Shown here: piece after piece, positions 7,748-16,895 of the stretch | Layout of the letters: each line of letters starts with the position of its first letter | Numbering within the stretch: the stretch's first letter is position 1 | Assembly (NCBI RefSeq): GCF_000015265.1 | Contig: NC_008699.1 | Coordinates: 4,898,001-4,962,000 of the forward strand | DNA: 64,000 nt | Source: Nocardioides sp. JS614 | Lineage (GTDB): Bacteria; Actinomycetota; Actinomycetes; Propionibacteriales; Nocardioidaceae | Direction: 5' to 3' | Program-made: the position numbers and the translations under genes | The notes under the pieces: generated by a model | Told to the model about the DNA's origin: nothing | What the model saw: only the letters and a program-made list of their open reading frames with translations | Databases searched by the model: none

Positions 7748-9055
7748 ATGAGCACGGCGTACGACCTGGACCGCAAGCACGTCTTCCACTCCTGGTCCGC
7801 CCAGGCCGAGATCACGCCGATGGTGATCAGCGCGGCCCGCGGGTCCTACGTGTGGGACGAGGACGACCGGCGCTACCTGGACTTCTCCAGCCAGCTGGTC
7901 TTCACCAACATCGGCCACCAGCACCCGCGGGTGGTCGCGGCGATCAAGGAGCAGGCCGACCGGCTCTGCACGATCGCCCCGCAGCACGCCAACGAGCAGC
8001 GCTCGCAGGCCGCCGCGCTGATCGCGGACCTCGCGCCGGCCGGCTTCGAGAAGGTGTTCTTCACCAACGGCGGCGCCGACGCCAACGAGCACGCCGTCCG
8101 GATGGCCCGGCTGCACACCGGACGGTTCAAGGTGCTGACGGCGTACCGCTCCTACCACGGCGGCACCCAGACGGCGATCAACCTGACCGGCGACCCGCGG
8201 CGCTGGCCCAGTGACACCGCGACCGCCGGAACGGTGCACTTCTTCGGTCCGTTCCTCTACCGCTCGGAGTTCCACGCGACCACGGTCGAGGAGGAGTGCG
8301 AGCGGGCGCTGCACCACCTGGCCCGCACCCTCGAGGCCGAGGGACCGCACACGGTCGCGGCGATCCTGCTGGAGACCATCCCGGGCACCGCCGGGATCTT
8401 CGAGCCGCCGCCGGGCTACCTCGCCGGCGTCCGCGAGCTGTGCGACCGGTACGGCATCGTGCTGATCCTCGACGAGGTGATGGCCGGCTTCGGCCGCGCC
8501 GGGACCTGGCTGGCGCTGGACCGGTACGGCGTCACCCCGGACCTGATCACCTTCGCCAAGGGCGTGAACTCCGGCTACGTCCCCCTGGGCGGGGTGATCA
8601 TCAGCGACCCGATCGCGGACACCTTCGCCCACCGCCCCTACCCGGGCGGGCTCACGTACTCCGGCCACCCGCTGGCCACCGCGGCGGCGGTCGCCACCAT
8701 CCACACGATGCGCGAGGAAGGGATCGTGGCGAACGCCGAGCGGCTCGGCCGCGAGGTCTTCGGCCCGGGCCTCGCCGACCTGGCCGAGCGGCACCCGTGC
8801 ATCGGGGACGTCCGCGGCGTGGGCGTGTTCTGGGCCCTGGACCTCGTCACCGACCGGGCCACCCGGGCGATGCTCGAGCCGGCCGCGTTGGGCGAGGTGG
8901 TCGCCGCCTGCAAGACGGCTGGGATGCTTCCGTTCTCCAACACCAACCGGATCCACCTGGTGCCGCCGTGCACGATGAGCGAGGAGGAGGCCCGCGAGGG
9001 CCTCGCGATCCTGGACGACGCCCTCAAGGCCGGCGACGTCCATGCGCAGGCCTAG
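7748..9055 (+). CDS. Class III aminotransferase (omega-amino acid type)
   Basis: A PLP enzyme of 435 residues, 15 bases after mmsA. Features: GGADANEHAVRMAR in the cofactor-phosphate region, LILDEVMAGFGRAG with the aspartate that contacts the pyridine nitrogen, and TFAKGVNSGYVPLGG with the Schiff-base lysine. Class III enzymes move terminal amino groups from beta-alanine, GABA, taurine or diamines to pyruvate or 2-oxoglutarate. With mmsA downstream in the pathway, beta-alanine-like substrates giving malonate semialdehyde are the best guess, but the substrate is inferred. It overlaps the next gene by 14 bases. Confidence 0.88.
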   Translation: MSTAYDLDRKHVFHSWSAQAEITPMVISAARGSYVWDEDDRRYLDFSSQLVFTNIGHQHPRVVAAIKEQADRLCTIAPQHANEQRSQAAALIADLAPAGFEKVFFTNGGADANEHAVRMARLHTGRFKVLTAYRSYHGGTQTAINLTGDPRRWPSDTATAGTVHFFGPFLYRSEFHATTVEEECERALHHLARTLEAEGPHTVAAILLETIPGTAGIFEPPPGYLAGVRELCDRYGIVLILDEVMAGFGRAGTWLALDRYGVTPDLITFAKGVNSGYVPLGGVIISDPIADTFAHRPYPGGLTYSGHPLATAAAVATIHTMREEGIVANAERLGREVFGPGLADLAERHPCIGDVRGVGVFWALDLVTDRATRAMLEPAALGEVVAACKTAGMLPFSNTNRIHLVPPCTMSEEEAREGLAILDDALKAGDVHAQA

Positions 9056-10475
9056 GGGTGCCCAGCCCACCGTCTACGAGCGACTCGCGCCCCCGGAGGC
9101 CGCGGTCCGGGCAGCGCTCGCGCCGTCCCGGCCCGCGGTCTTCTGGCTCGAGGACGCCGGCCCGGCCGCGACGTACCCACCGCTGCGCGGTGCGACCCAC
9201 GCCGACCTGACCGTCGTCGGCGGCGGCTACTGCGGGCTGTGGACCGCGGTGCTCGCCAAGCGCCGGGACCCGGCGGCCCGGGTGGTGCTGCTCGAGGCCG
9301 AGACCGTGGGCTGGGCGGCGTCGGGCCGCAACGGCGGGTTCTGCGAGGCGAGCCTGACGCACGGTGAGGAGAACGGCCGGGCCCGCTGGCCCGAGGAGTA
9401 CGACGTGCTCGAGCGGCTCGGCCGGGAGAACCTGGACGCGCTCGAGGACGACGTCCGCACCCTCGGCCTGGACTGTCAGTTCGAGCGCACCGGGATGCTG
9501 AGCGTCGCGGTGGAGGAGCACCAGGTCGGGTGGCTGCGCGCACCCGACGGTTCCCCCGGGCCGGGCTTCCTCGACGGCGACGCCGTACGCCGCGAGATCG
9601 ACAGCCCGGTCTTCCTGGCCGGCGACTGGGACCGGGCGGACTGCGCCCTGGTGCACCCGGCACGGCTGGCCCGCGAGCTGGCGCGGGTCGCGGCGGAGCT
9701 CGGCGTGGAGGTGCACGAGCGCACCCGCGTGGTCGGCCTCGACACCCCGGGCTCCGGACCGGTCACGGTGCGTACCGCCGCCGGGACCGTGGCCGGCGAG
9801 CGGGTCGCCCTGGCGACGAACGCGTTCCCGGCGCTGGTGCGGCGGGCCCGGTCGCTGACGGTCCCGGTCTACGACTACGTGCTGATGACCGAGCCGCTGA
9901 GCGCGGCGCAGCGCACCGCGATCGGGTGGTCGAACCGGCAGGGGCTCGCGGATCTGGCCAACCAGTTCCACTACTCCCGGCTGACCAGCGACGGCCGGAT
10001 CCTGTGGGGCGGGTACGACGCCATCCACCGACGGCGCGTCGACCCCGCTCACGAGGAGCGCCCCGAGACGTTCCGGCGCCTGGCGTCCCACTTCCTCACC
10101 GTGTTCCCGCAGCTCGAGGGCATCACCTTCACCCACCGGTGGGCCGGCGCGATCGACACCTCGACCCGGTTCGCCGCGTTCCACGGCCTGGCGGCCGGGG
10201 GCCGGGTGGCGTACGCCGCCGGCTTCACCGGCCTCGGCGTGGGTGCGACCCGGTTCGCCGCCGAGGTGATGCTCGACCGGCTCGCCGGCCTGGAGACCGA
10301 GCGCACCGAGCTGGAGATGGTCCGGCGTCGGCCGGTGCCGTTCCCGCCCGGTCCGGTCGCCAGCGCCGGCATCGCCCTGGCCCGCTGGTCGCTGGACCGC
10401 GCCGACCACCGCCAGGGCCGACGCAACCTGTTCCTGCGGACCCTCGACGCGCTGGGGCTCGGTTTCGACTCGTGA
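9042..10475 (+). CDS. FAD-dependent amine/amino-acid oxidoreductase (DAO family)
   Basis: 477 residues. The Rossmann dinucleotide motif is VVGGGYCGLWTAVLAKRR near residue 65, followed by EAETVGWAASGRNGGF, the flavin-contact segment of DAO-family oxidases such as gamma-glutamylputrescine oxidase (PuuB). The C-terminal GFTGLGVGATRFAAEVMLD completes the FAD site. It likely oxidises an amine or N-substituted amino acid to an aldehyde or keto acid. The start overlaps the aminotransferase gene, so the three enzymes form one operon under the divergent PucR regulator. Confidence 0.85.
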   Translation: MRRPRGAQPTVYERLAPPEAAVRAALAPSRPAVFWLEDAGPAATYPPLRGATHADLTVVGGGYCGLWTAVLAKRRDPAARVVLLEAETVGWAASGRNGGFCEASLTHGEENGRARWPEEYDVLERLGRENLDALEDDVRTLGLDCQFERTGMLSVAVEEHQVGWLRAPDGSPGPGFLDGDAVRREIDSPVFLAGDWDRADCALVHPARLARELARVAAELGVEVHERTRVVGLDTPGSGPVTVRTAAGTVAGERVALATNAFPALVRRARSLTVPVYDYVLMTEPLSAAQRTAIGWSNRQGLADLANQFHYSRLTSDGRILWGGYDAIHRRRVDPAHEERPETFRRLASHFLTVFPQLEGITFTHRWAGAIDTSTRFAAFHGLAAGGRVAYAAGFTGLGVGATRFAAEVMLDRLAGLETERTELEMVRRRPVPFPPGPVASAGIALARWSLDRADHRQGRRNLFLRTLDALGLGFDS

Positions 10476-10496
10476 CGGGGGGCGGCCGCGACCGCG

Positions 10497-11264
10497 CTAC
10501 CCGAGCGCGGCGACCCGCCGGCGCGCGGCCGCCACCGCCGCGTGCGGGAACTCGGCCCACGCGGGCGAGAGCTCCTCGACAGCGAGGTCGAGGAGTTGAG
10601 ATCCGGCCACGTCCAGCGGCTGACGACAGATGTGCTCGATCCGGTCGGCGAGCCGCGGGTGCACGAGCTCGAAGCGACGGCGCGGGTCCAGCGGATCCAG
10701 CGACTCGAGGTCGCCGGGGAGGCGCAGCGTGACGGTCCGGAGGAGGTGCTCGACCGCCTCGCCACGGATCAGGCCGGAGGCGCTGAGCAGCTCGCCCCGG
10801 TGGTAGCGCTCCATCCCGGACAGCAGCTGGGTGACGAAGAGCCGCGCGGAGCGCGCGGCGTCCGGGGCGCCCTCCGGCCGGCGGGCGACCACCTGCCGCA
10901 CAGCAGCCTCGACCGCGTCGCCGCCGACGAGGGCCCGGGCCGGAGCGCCGGCCCAGGTGGCGAAGTCGTGCAGCTCCGCGACACCGAACTCCAGCCGATG
11001 CCCGTCCTCGTAGATGACCTTCACGCCACCGTGGTGCTCGATCACGTGGAGGACGATCCGATCGGAGTCGGGGAGCCACCGGGGGTCCCGGCGCCACCTC
11101 GGCGCCGCGCCGGAAACCGTGATCCAGGCGAAGTCGTGGTCGGATCCGGCGTCGGTCCTGCTGCGATCCGCCGTCGACCCGAACGCCACCAGACCGACCA
11201 CGTCGTCGCTCGCCTGCGCGGTCGCCACCAGCGCGTCGAGGAGCGCGTCGAAGCCGGCGTTCAT
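10497..11264 (-). CDS. Nucleotidyltransferase-domain protein (DNA polymerase beta-like fold)
   Basis: 255 residues. The N-terminus has the minimal nucleotidyltransferase motif: VAFGSTADRSRTDAGSDHDF, giving G-S followed by the D-x-D metal ligands. A helical C-terminal part follows (ARSARLFVTQLLSGMERYHRGE, split by a helix break), as in aminoglycoside adenylyltransferases and related small-molecule NTases. No resistance-type substrate can be assigned. The start lies four bases from the 3' end of the GH31 gene on the same strand, so it may be the last gene of the sugar operon or simply follow it. Confidence 0.7.
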   Translation of the reverse strand: MNAGFDALLDALVATAQASDDVVGLVAFGSTADRSRTDAGSDHDFAWITVSGAAPRWRRDPRWLPDSDRIVLHVIEHHGGVKVIYEDGHRLEFGVAELHDFATWAGAPARALVGGDAVEAAVRQVVARRPEGAPDAARSARLFVTQLLSGMERYHRGELLSASGLIRGEAVEHLLRTVTLRLPGDLESLDPLDPRRRFELVHPRLADRIEHICRQPLDVAGSQLLDLAVEELSPAWAEFPHAAVAAARRRVAALG

Positions 11265-11268
11265 GAGG

Positions 11269-13503
11269 TCATTCGGAGAACACCGCGGCGAGGCCGGGCG
11301 CGGCGTCGGCGGCGAGGTAGACGGGGACCCGGTCGAGGGGCAGCTCCTCGGCGGTGACGACCTGCTCGCCGGCGTACGCCGTCCCGGTCCACGCGTCGAC
11401 CCACTGGCCTGCGGGCAGGTACGTCGACCACGCGGTCGCGCCGGGCTCGGTGACCGGGTTGACCAGCATGCCGTCGCCCAGCTTCCACTGGAGGGGGTGC
11501 GCCCAGAGCGCCGGGTCGGCAGGGTGGTCGAAGAACAGCGGCCGCATCAGCGGCCGGTCCGTGGCGACCGTCGCTCGTGCCTGCTCGGCGAGGTAGGGGA
11601 CCAGCCGCTCACGCATCCGCGCGAAGTGCCGGAACACCGGCACCACCCGCTCGTCGCCGCTCGCCTCTTGCACGTTCCACGGCGTCCGGTCGCGCAACGG
11701 CGGGCGGTGGTGGTTGAACTCGGAGTGGTACTGCATGACCGGCATGAACACCGAGGCGCCGGCGGCCCGCAGGTAGAGCTCGGCGTCCGGCACCGGGCCC
11801 GAGAAGCCCGCCAGGTCCCAGCCCCAGTAGATGATGCCGCAGGCTGCGGCCGTCAGACCGGCGGTCACCGAGCTCCGGAAGGCCTCCCAGGTCGAGTCCT
11901 CGTCACCCGCCCAGAAGACCCCGTGCGCCTGCGACCCCGTGAAGCCGGCGCGCGAGAACGTCACCGGCGCCTTGCCCTCGGACCGCAGCAGGTCACCGAA
12001 GGCGCGCGCGTAGTGGACGGGGAAGAGGTTGTTGCCCTCGTCGCCACGTCGTCCGTCGGCGTAGCGCAGGTCGTGCCCCCAGGCGTGCTCGCCGCCGTCG
12101 GTCTTGAAGCCGTCGACGTCGAGGTCGGAGAGCAGGTAGCGGCGCTTGGCCGTCCACCAGTCGCGGGTGCGTTGCACCGAGAGGTCAGGCATCAGCGCCC
12201 GCGGGAACCACCATCCGCGGTTGTGGTACGCCGATCCGTCGGCCTCGAGCACTGCGTGCCCCTCGCGCACCATCGCCTCGGCGTCCATCCGCACCTGGCC
12301 GGTCAGCTCGGGGTCGGTCTTCTGGAGTGGGATCTGCCAGAGCACCACCTTGATGCCCCGGGAGTGCAGGTCGTCGACCATGCCGTGCGGGTCCGGCCAG
12401 GCGCCGTCCGGCGGGTAGGCGAAGTCGGCTGCGTCATGGGCCCGGCCGTCGGGGTTCGGCTCGTAGCGGGCGTCCCGGAAGATCGTGATGCCCTCCTCGT
12501 CGCTCCACGCCTCGATCACGACGACCCCGACGGGGATGTCGAGCTCGCGGTGGCGGTCCATCCGATCCATCACCAGGCGCTGGGTGTTCCACTCGTTGCC
12601 GGACGCCCACAGCCGCAGCACCCACTCCGGGAGCTCCTCGGCGCGCCCGACCTCGTCGAGGAACTCTGTCAGCACCTCGGTGGGCGTGCCGTCGTAGATG
12701 CCGACGTCCACGATGTCCCCGCCCGTACCCAGATCGACCTCCACCACCAGCGCTTCCGGGGTGCTGGCGCCGACGTCGTACCAGGTGCGCCGCGAGGTGC
12801 GGACATGGAAGCCCCACGATTCGCCGTCGGCACCGACCACGTGGGCGAACGGCATCGGGAGGTACGTCCGCCCGTGCCGACCCTGCGACTTGTACTGCTC
12901 GAACACCACGGCGTCGAGGCGCTGGCCGGCCTGGTCCAGCCGGTCGAAGCGCTCCCCGAACCCGACGACGTGGTCGCCGGGCCGCAGGGCCAGCGCGAAC
13001 CGCACCCGGTGGACGCCGTCGGGGCTGACGAGCCACGACGTGCTCCCGGGCACGAGCCGGTCGGCCGCCCCCTGGAGACGACCCGGGTGGCTCGCCGACC
13101 AGACCGCCGGTGCGACGTGGTACGCCGGCGTCGCGACCTCCACGCCGTCGGCGGTCACGGCCACGAACCGATAGGTGAGGCGACAGCCCTCCACCAGCAC
13201 GGGGGTCTCCAGGGTCCACGCCCCGTCGGCCTCGAGCATGTTCGCTTGGGCCTCGGCCAGGTGGCCCTCGCCGCCGGCGAGGGCGGCCGCGTCGGCGGCA
13301 TCGACGGTGCGTGGGGTCATCGCCAGCACCTGGTCCCCCCACTCGCAGCGGACCGCGACCACGGCCGGGTCGGCGGTGACTCCGATCCGGCAGGTGCTGC
13401 CGGCCAGGGGCAGCACCGGGCACCGCTGGTCGGCGGACTGCACATAGGGGTGCTCGATGCCGTGTGGACGGTGGGTAACCGGAGGGCGGTCCGCCGGGTT
13501 CAC
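11269..13503 (-). CDS. Glycoside hydrolase family 31 (alpha-glucosidase/alpha-xylosidase type)
   Basis: 744 residues from the GTG at 13503, whose GTGA overlaps the stop of the GH15 gene; longer readings start in arginine-rich shadow sequence. GH31 features: the nucleophile region LDVDGFKTDGGEHAWG and the acid-base region GVFWAGDEDSTWEAF, inside a TIM barrel preceded by a beta-sandwich domain (FGFHVRTSRRTWYDVG-like strands near 200-230). No signal peptide is seen, so it acts in the cytoplasm on imported oligosaccharides. With the GH15 and ABC genes it forms a complete uptake-and-hydrolysis operon. The exact linkage is not readable from sequence. Confidence 0.88.
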   Translation of the reverse strand: MNPADRPPVTHRPHGIEHPYVQSADQRCPVLPLAGSTCRIGVTADPAVVAVRCEWGDQVLAMTPRTVDAADAAALAGGEGHLAEAQANMLEADGAWTLETPVLVEGCRLTYRFVAVTADGVEVATPAYHVAPAVWSASHPGRLQGAADRLVPGSTSWLVSPDGVHRVRFALALRPGDHVVGFGERFDRLDQAGQRLDAVVFEQYKSQGRHGRTYLPMPFAHVVGADGESWGFHVRTSRRTWYDVGASTPEALVVEVDLGTGGDIVDVGIYDGTPTEVLTEFLDEVGRAEELPEWVLRLWASGNEWNTQRLVMDRMDRHRELDIPVGVVVIEAWSDEEGITIFRDARYEPNPDGRAHDAADFAYPPDGAWPDPHGMVDDLHSRGIKVVLWQIPLQKTDPELTGQVRMDAEAMVREGHAVLEADGSAYHNRGWWFPRALMPDLSVQRTRDWWTAKRRYLLSDLDVDGFKTDGGEHAWGHDLRYADGRRGDEGNNLFPVHYARAFGDLLRSEGKAPVTFSRAGFTGSQAHGVFWAGDEDSTWEAFRSSVTAGLTAAACGIIYWGWDLAGFSGPVPDAELYLRAAGASVFMPVMQYHSEFNHHRPPLRDRTPWNVQEASGDERVVPVFRHFARMRERLVPYLAEQARATVATDRPLMRPLFFDHPADPALWAHPLQWKLGDGMLVNPVTEPGATAWSTYLPAGQWVDAWTGTAYAGEQVVTAEELPLDRVPVYLAADAAPGLAAVFSE

Positions 13504-14660
13504 CGGTCGCCCTCCTCGCGCAGCAGGCCGAGGGTGTCGGCGAGGATCAGGTACATGCCGTGCGACCACAGCAGCGGGGTCGCTACCGGCCCCCAGCGGT
13601 CGATCCACTCCTGACGGTGCCCGGGGTGCAGGAGGTGGCCGGACACCTGCTCGGGGAGCTCGCCGGCCGCGGTTGCCTGGCCGGCGACCCAGCGCAGGTA
13701 GCGGAGCGCGGCATCGGTCTCGCCGCGCTCGGCGAGGTTCCAGCCGAGCAGGGCCGAGAGGAGCAGCCACTGGCCACCGCCGTAGAAGACGTCGTCGCGG
13801 AACCGGTGGACCCCGCCACCGTTGTCGAGCTGTTCAGCGACCGCCCGAAGCGTTCCGGCCGCGAGCGGGTCGTGGTCGGAGACCAGACCGAACGGCACGA
13901 CCGCGGACGCCAGCGAGGCATCGACCGCGTCGGTTCCCAGCCACTTGGTGAGATGGCCGTCCGCAACACCCCGCCGGCGGACCAGCTCGCGGATCTCGGC
14001 GATCGCGGACGCCGCGGCGTCGGCCCGCGCAGGGTCCAACGCATCGGCCCCGAGAACCGACCGGAGGCCGCCGTGGATGGCGGCGAGGGTCGAGACATGC
14101 CGGTGCTCGGCGTGCTCCTCCCACCAGTCGTAACACGGTGAGGACCAGAAGCCGGTCAGGTAGTCGACGGCGACCTCGACGCCGCTGCGCCACCGGTCCA
14201 GGCCCTGGCCGTGCCGGCGGGCGAACGCGACCACCGCCCACAGCCAGGTGCCGTAGCCGTCGGTCTGGAAGTCCCACCAGTCGTCGGTTCCGTCTTCGCC
14301 GGCGAACGTGAACCGCGTGGGCAGCATCGCCACGCGCGCCGGGCTCCGGCCCTCAGCCAGGATCGCCAGGAGGCCGTCCACCTGCTCGCGCCGCCGCGCC
14401 AGGGTGCGCGCGGCCCAGTCGTGGAACCGGCCGGCCGAGTCGGCGTCGCCGTACCGGGAGATGCCCTCGGCAGTGAACGCGCCGTCGCGCAGCCAGGCGT
14501 AGCCGGCGTACGCCGAGAAGCCCGGGCTGGCGGGGTAGGCGCCACCGGGGTCCTGGTGGCCGGTGATGATCCGGTGGCTCGCCGTCGCGAGGTCGGCGAA
14601 TCGGCGGCGCTCCTCGGTACTCAGGTCGAGCGTGGTCGGGTCGGGGTGCAGGGAGGACAT
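13500..14660 (-). CDS. GH15-like glycoside hydrolase (isomaltose glucohydrolase type)
   Basis: 386 residues from the ATG at 14660. The sequence has the (alpha/alpha)6-barrel character of GH15: GYAWLRDGAFTAEGISRYGD, DFQTDGYGTWLWAVVAFARR, and VFYGGGQWLLLSALLGWNLAE. It has no starch-binding domain and no signal peptide, and is shorter than fungal glucoamylases. From memory, a compact cytoplasmic GH15 isomaltose glucohydrolase encoded next to a GH31 gene was described in Kribbella flavida, a related actinomycete; this gene has the same size and partner. The overlap with GH31 (GTGA) shows tight coupling. Substrate is inferred. Confidence 0.78.
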   Translation of the reverse strand: MSSLHPDPTTLDLSTEERRRFADLATASHRIITGHQDPGGAYPASPGFSAYAGYAWLRDGAFTAEGISRYGDADSAGRFHDWAARTLARRREQVDGLLAILAEGRSPARVAMLPTRFTFAGEDGTDDWWDFQTDGYGTWLWAVVAFARRHGQGLDRWRSGVEVAVDYLTGFWSSPCYDWWEEHAEHRHVSTLAAIHGGLRSVLGADALDPARADAAASAIAEIRELVRRRGVADGHLTKWLGTDAVDASLASAVVPFGLVSDHDPLAAGTLRAVAEQLDNGGGVHRFRDDVFYGGGQWLLLSALLGWNLAERGETDAALRYLRWVAGQATAAGELPEQVSGHLLHPGHRQEWIDRWGPVATPLLWSHGMYLILADTLGLLREEGDR

Positions 14661-14743
14661 GCGAGCGAGGCTCTCTTCGTCGGGTCGTCGTCGGGGGCGG
14701 CGGGTGGGCCGCGGGGCGGCCCACCCGTCACGGGGATCGGCGC

Positions 14744-16003
14744 TCAGCCGAGCAGGGCGTCCACGGCCTTCTTGGCGTCCGCAAGCGCGTCCTTCACGCT
14801 CTTGCGGCCTGCGGCCGCCTCGCCGAGCTCCTGGGTGATCGCGTCCTGCATCTCGGCCTGCCGAGCGATGACCGGCGGCAGCGCCACGGACTCCAGGGAC
14901 TCCATCACAGCGGCCCGGTTGGCGGGCTTGTCCTGGTCGAGGTACGGCGCCAGCAGGGACTCGTCCGCCACCGGCGGCAGCTCCCACGAGGTGCTCAGGC
15001 GGGTGTCCGCCGTGACCTCGGACGAGGTCAGGTAGGACAGCCATTCCTCGGCAGCCGCCTTGTTCTCGCTCGCCGCGTTGACGGCGACCCCGTTGGCGAA
15101 CATGGCCGACGCCTGCTGGGTGTTGCCCGGCTCGACGGCGATGTCCCACTCGAACGGCACGTCGGCCAGGCCGGCGAACATCCAGATGCCGCTGTGCCAC
15201 ATCGCGAGCTTGCCGTCCTTGAACAGGTTCGTGTCGAAGTCCGGTGTGCCGGCGCCCTCGGCCTCGGTCGGCATGGTCCTGCCCGGCTTGCTCACCAGCC
15301 ACTCGGCCGCCTCGATGCCCTCGGGGGAGTCGAACGTCGCCTCCGAGCCGTCCTCGCTGAAGAACGACCCACCGGACTGGGCGAGCGCCTTGTAGAACTC
15401 GAAGAACTGCACCGGCTGGTAGTCGCCCCAGATCCCGGCGTCCTTGTCGGTCAGCTTCTCGGCGGCGGCGCGCTCGTCCGCCCAGGTCCAGTCCGAGGTG
15501 GGCGTCTCCAGGCCGGCCTTGTCGAAGAGCTCCTTGTTGTAGAAGAGCACCACGTCGGAGAAGGACTCGGGCAACGCGTACTGGGCGCCGTCCTGCGCGA
15601 ACGCGTCGAGCAGCGACGGCTTGTAGGCCGCCTCGTCGAAGGACCCGAGCTGGGCGAGCGAGCCGTTCTCGGCGTACGTCACGAAGTTCTCGTAGTTGAG
15701 CTCGAAGGCGTCCCCGGCGGTGCCGCCGGCGAGTGCTGTCTGGAGCTTGGTGAAGTACGCGTCGTACGGCGTGGTCTCCACCTCGACCTTGATGTCGGGG
15801 TGGTCGGCCTCGAACGCGTCCACGATCGCGGCCAGGTCCTTCTCGTGCCCCCCGTTGGAGGAGAACTCCATGTAGGTGATCGTGGTCTGGCCGTCGGCCC
15901 CGTCGTCCTTCGAAGTCGCCGAGCCCTGGGAGCAGGCGCCCAGGGCCAGGGAGGCGACGCCGGCGACGGCGATCGCCGTCAGACGCCTGCGGTTGTTCTT
16001 CAT
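14744..16003 (-). CDS. Sugar ABC transporter substrate-binding lipoprotein
   Basis: 419 residues. The N-terminus is a lipoprotein signal peptide: MKNNRRRLTAIAVAGVASLA, then LGAC, the lipobox cysteine being modified and anchored to the membrane. The rest is a family 1 extracellular solute-binding protein (TTITYMEFSSNGGHEKDLAA; IWGDYQPVQFFEFYKALAQ). It captures an oligosaccharide outside the cell for the two permeases upstream. No ATPase gene is present in the cluster, so a shared MsiK-type ATPase elsewhere probably energises the transporter, as is usual for actinobacterial sugar importers. Confidence 0.93.
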   Translation of the reverse strand: MKNNRRRLTAIAVAGVASLALGACSQGSATSKDDGADGQTTITYMEFSSNGGHEKDLAAIVDAFEADHPDIKVEVETTPYDAYFTKLQTALAGGTAGDAFELNYENFVTYAENGSLAQLGSFDEAAYKPSLLDAFAQDGAQYALPESFSDVVLFYNKELFDKAGLETPTSDWTWADERAAAEKLTDKDAGIWGDYQPVQFFEFYKALAQSGGSFFSEDGSEATFDSPEGIEAAEWLVSKPGRTMPTEAEGAGTPDFDTNLFKDGKLAMWHSGIWMFAGLADVPFEWDIAVEPGNTQQASAMFANGVAVNAASENKAAAEEWLSYLTSSEVTADTRLSTSWELPPVADESLLAPYLDQDKPANRAAVMESLESVALPPVIARQAEMQDAITQELGEAAAGRKSVKDALADAKKAVDALLG

Positions 16004-16067
16004 CGGTGTTCCTTTCGTCGTCCGCGGTCGTCGGCGACCGGGGAAGTCAGGGGTGAGCAGTCGGCGA

Positions 16068-16895
16068 TCACTTGATGCCGGTGTGCGCGATGCCGGCCAC
16101 GACGTGGCGTTGGGCGAGCAGGTAGACGACCGCGATCGGGACGACCGAGACCACCGACCCGGCCATCACCACGTCCCACCGGGTGGTGAACTGCCCCTGG
16201 AGGGTCGCCAGGCCGAGCGGCAGGGTCATCAGCTCGGGCGAGCGGATCACCACCAGGGGCCACAGGAAGCTGTTCCACGAGGCCATGAACGCGAAGACCG
16301 CGACCGTCGCCAGTGCCGGCCGGATCAGGGGGAGCACGATCGTGGCGAAGATCCGCAGGTGCCCGGCGCCGTCGATGGTGGCCGCCTCGTCCAGCTCGAG
16401 GGGCACGGTCTCGACCGCCTGCTTGAGCAGGAAGACGCCGAAGGCCGACGCGATCGACGGGGCGAGCAGGCCCAGGTAGGTGTCCTGCAGGTTCAGCGTC
16501 TTCATCTCGATGAAGAGCGGGACGACGAGGACCTGCAGCGGCACCATCATCGTCGCGAGATAGAGCGCGAACACCACGTTGCGGCCCGGGAAGCGCAGGC
16601 GGGCGAAGCCGTAGGCCGCCATCGAGCCGGTGACCAGCTGCAGGACCGTGGAGGCGACGGCGATCGCGAACGAGTTCACCAGGATCCGCCAGATCGGCAT
16701 CGCGTCCAGCAGCGCCCGGTAGGCCGCCAGCGTGGGGTTGTCGACGAACAGCGTCGGACCGTCGGCCAGGCTGCCGCCGGGCGTGATCGAGGTGATCACC
16801 GTCCAGAGGAACGGGAACAGCATGACCACAGCGCCCAGGACCACCAGGGCGAGGACGGCCGCGGAGCGGAACCGGCTGCGGGCGGGCTCAGACAT
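16068..16895 (-). CDS. Sugar ABC transporter permease (MalG type)
   Basis: 275 residues with six predicted membrane helices. The ATPase-contact EAA motif is DEAATIDGAGHLRIF followed by ATIVLPLIRP near residue 185. Family-typical start ending in LFPFLWTVITSITP. It overlaps the upstream permease gene by eight bases (16888-16895) and precedes the binding-protein gene by 64 bases. It forms the inner-membrane channel with its MalF-type partner and carries alpha-glucosides into the cytoplasm. Confidence 0.93.
   Translation of the reverse strand: MSEPARSRFRSAAVLALVVLGAVVMLFPFLWTVITSITPGGSLADGPTLFVDNPTLAAYRALLDAMPIWRILVNSFAIAVASTVLQLVTGSMAAYGFARLRFPGRNVVFALYLATMMVPLQVLVVPLFIEMKTLNLQDTYLGLLAPSIASAFGVFLLKQAVETVPLELDEAATIDGAGHLRIFATIVLPLIRPALATVAVFAFMASWNSFLWPLVVIRSPELMTLPLGLATLQGQFTTRWDVVMAGSVVSVVPIAVVYLLAQRHVVAGIAHTGIK

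Noticed and set aside
6155..9070. Leftward open frame extending the PucR gene to 1483 codons
   Set aside because: Antisense to mmsA and the aminotransferase; the real regulator starts at 6154 with the family N-terminus MPVTIREALSLPALADGD.
11014..13614. 866-codon rightward frame over GH31
   Set aside because: Shadow of GH31; composition is low-complexity R/G/P/V and no motif is present.
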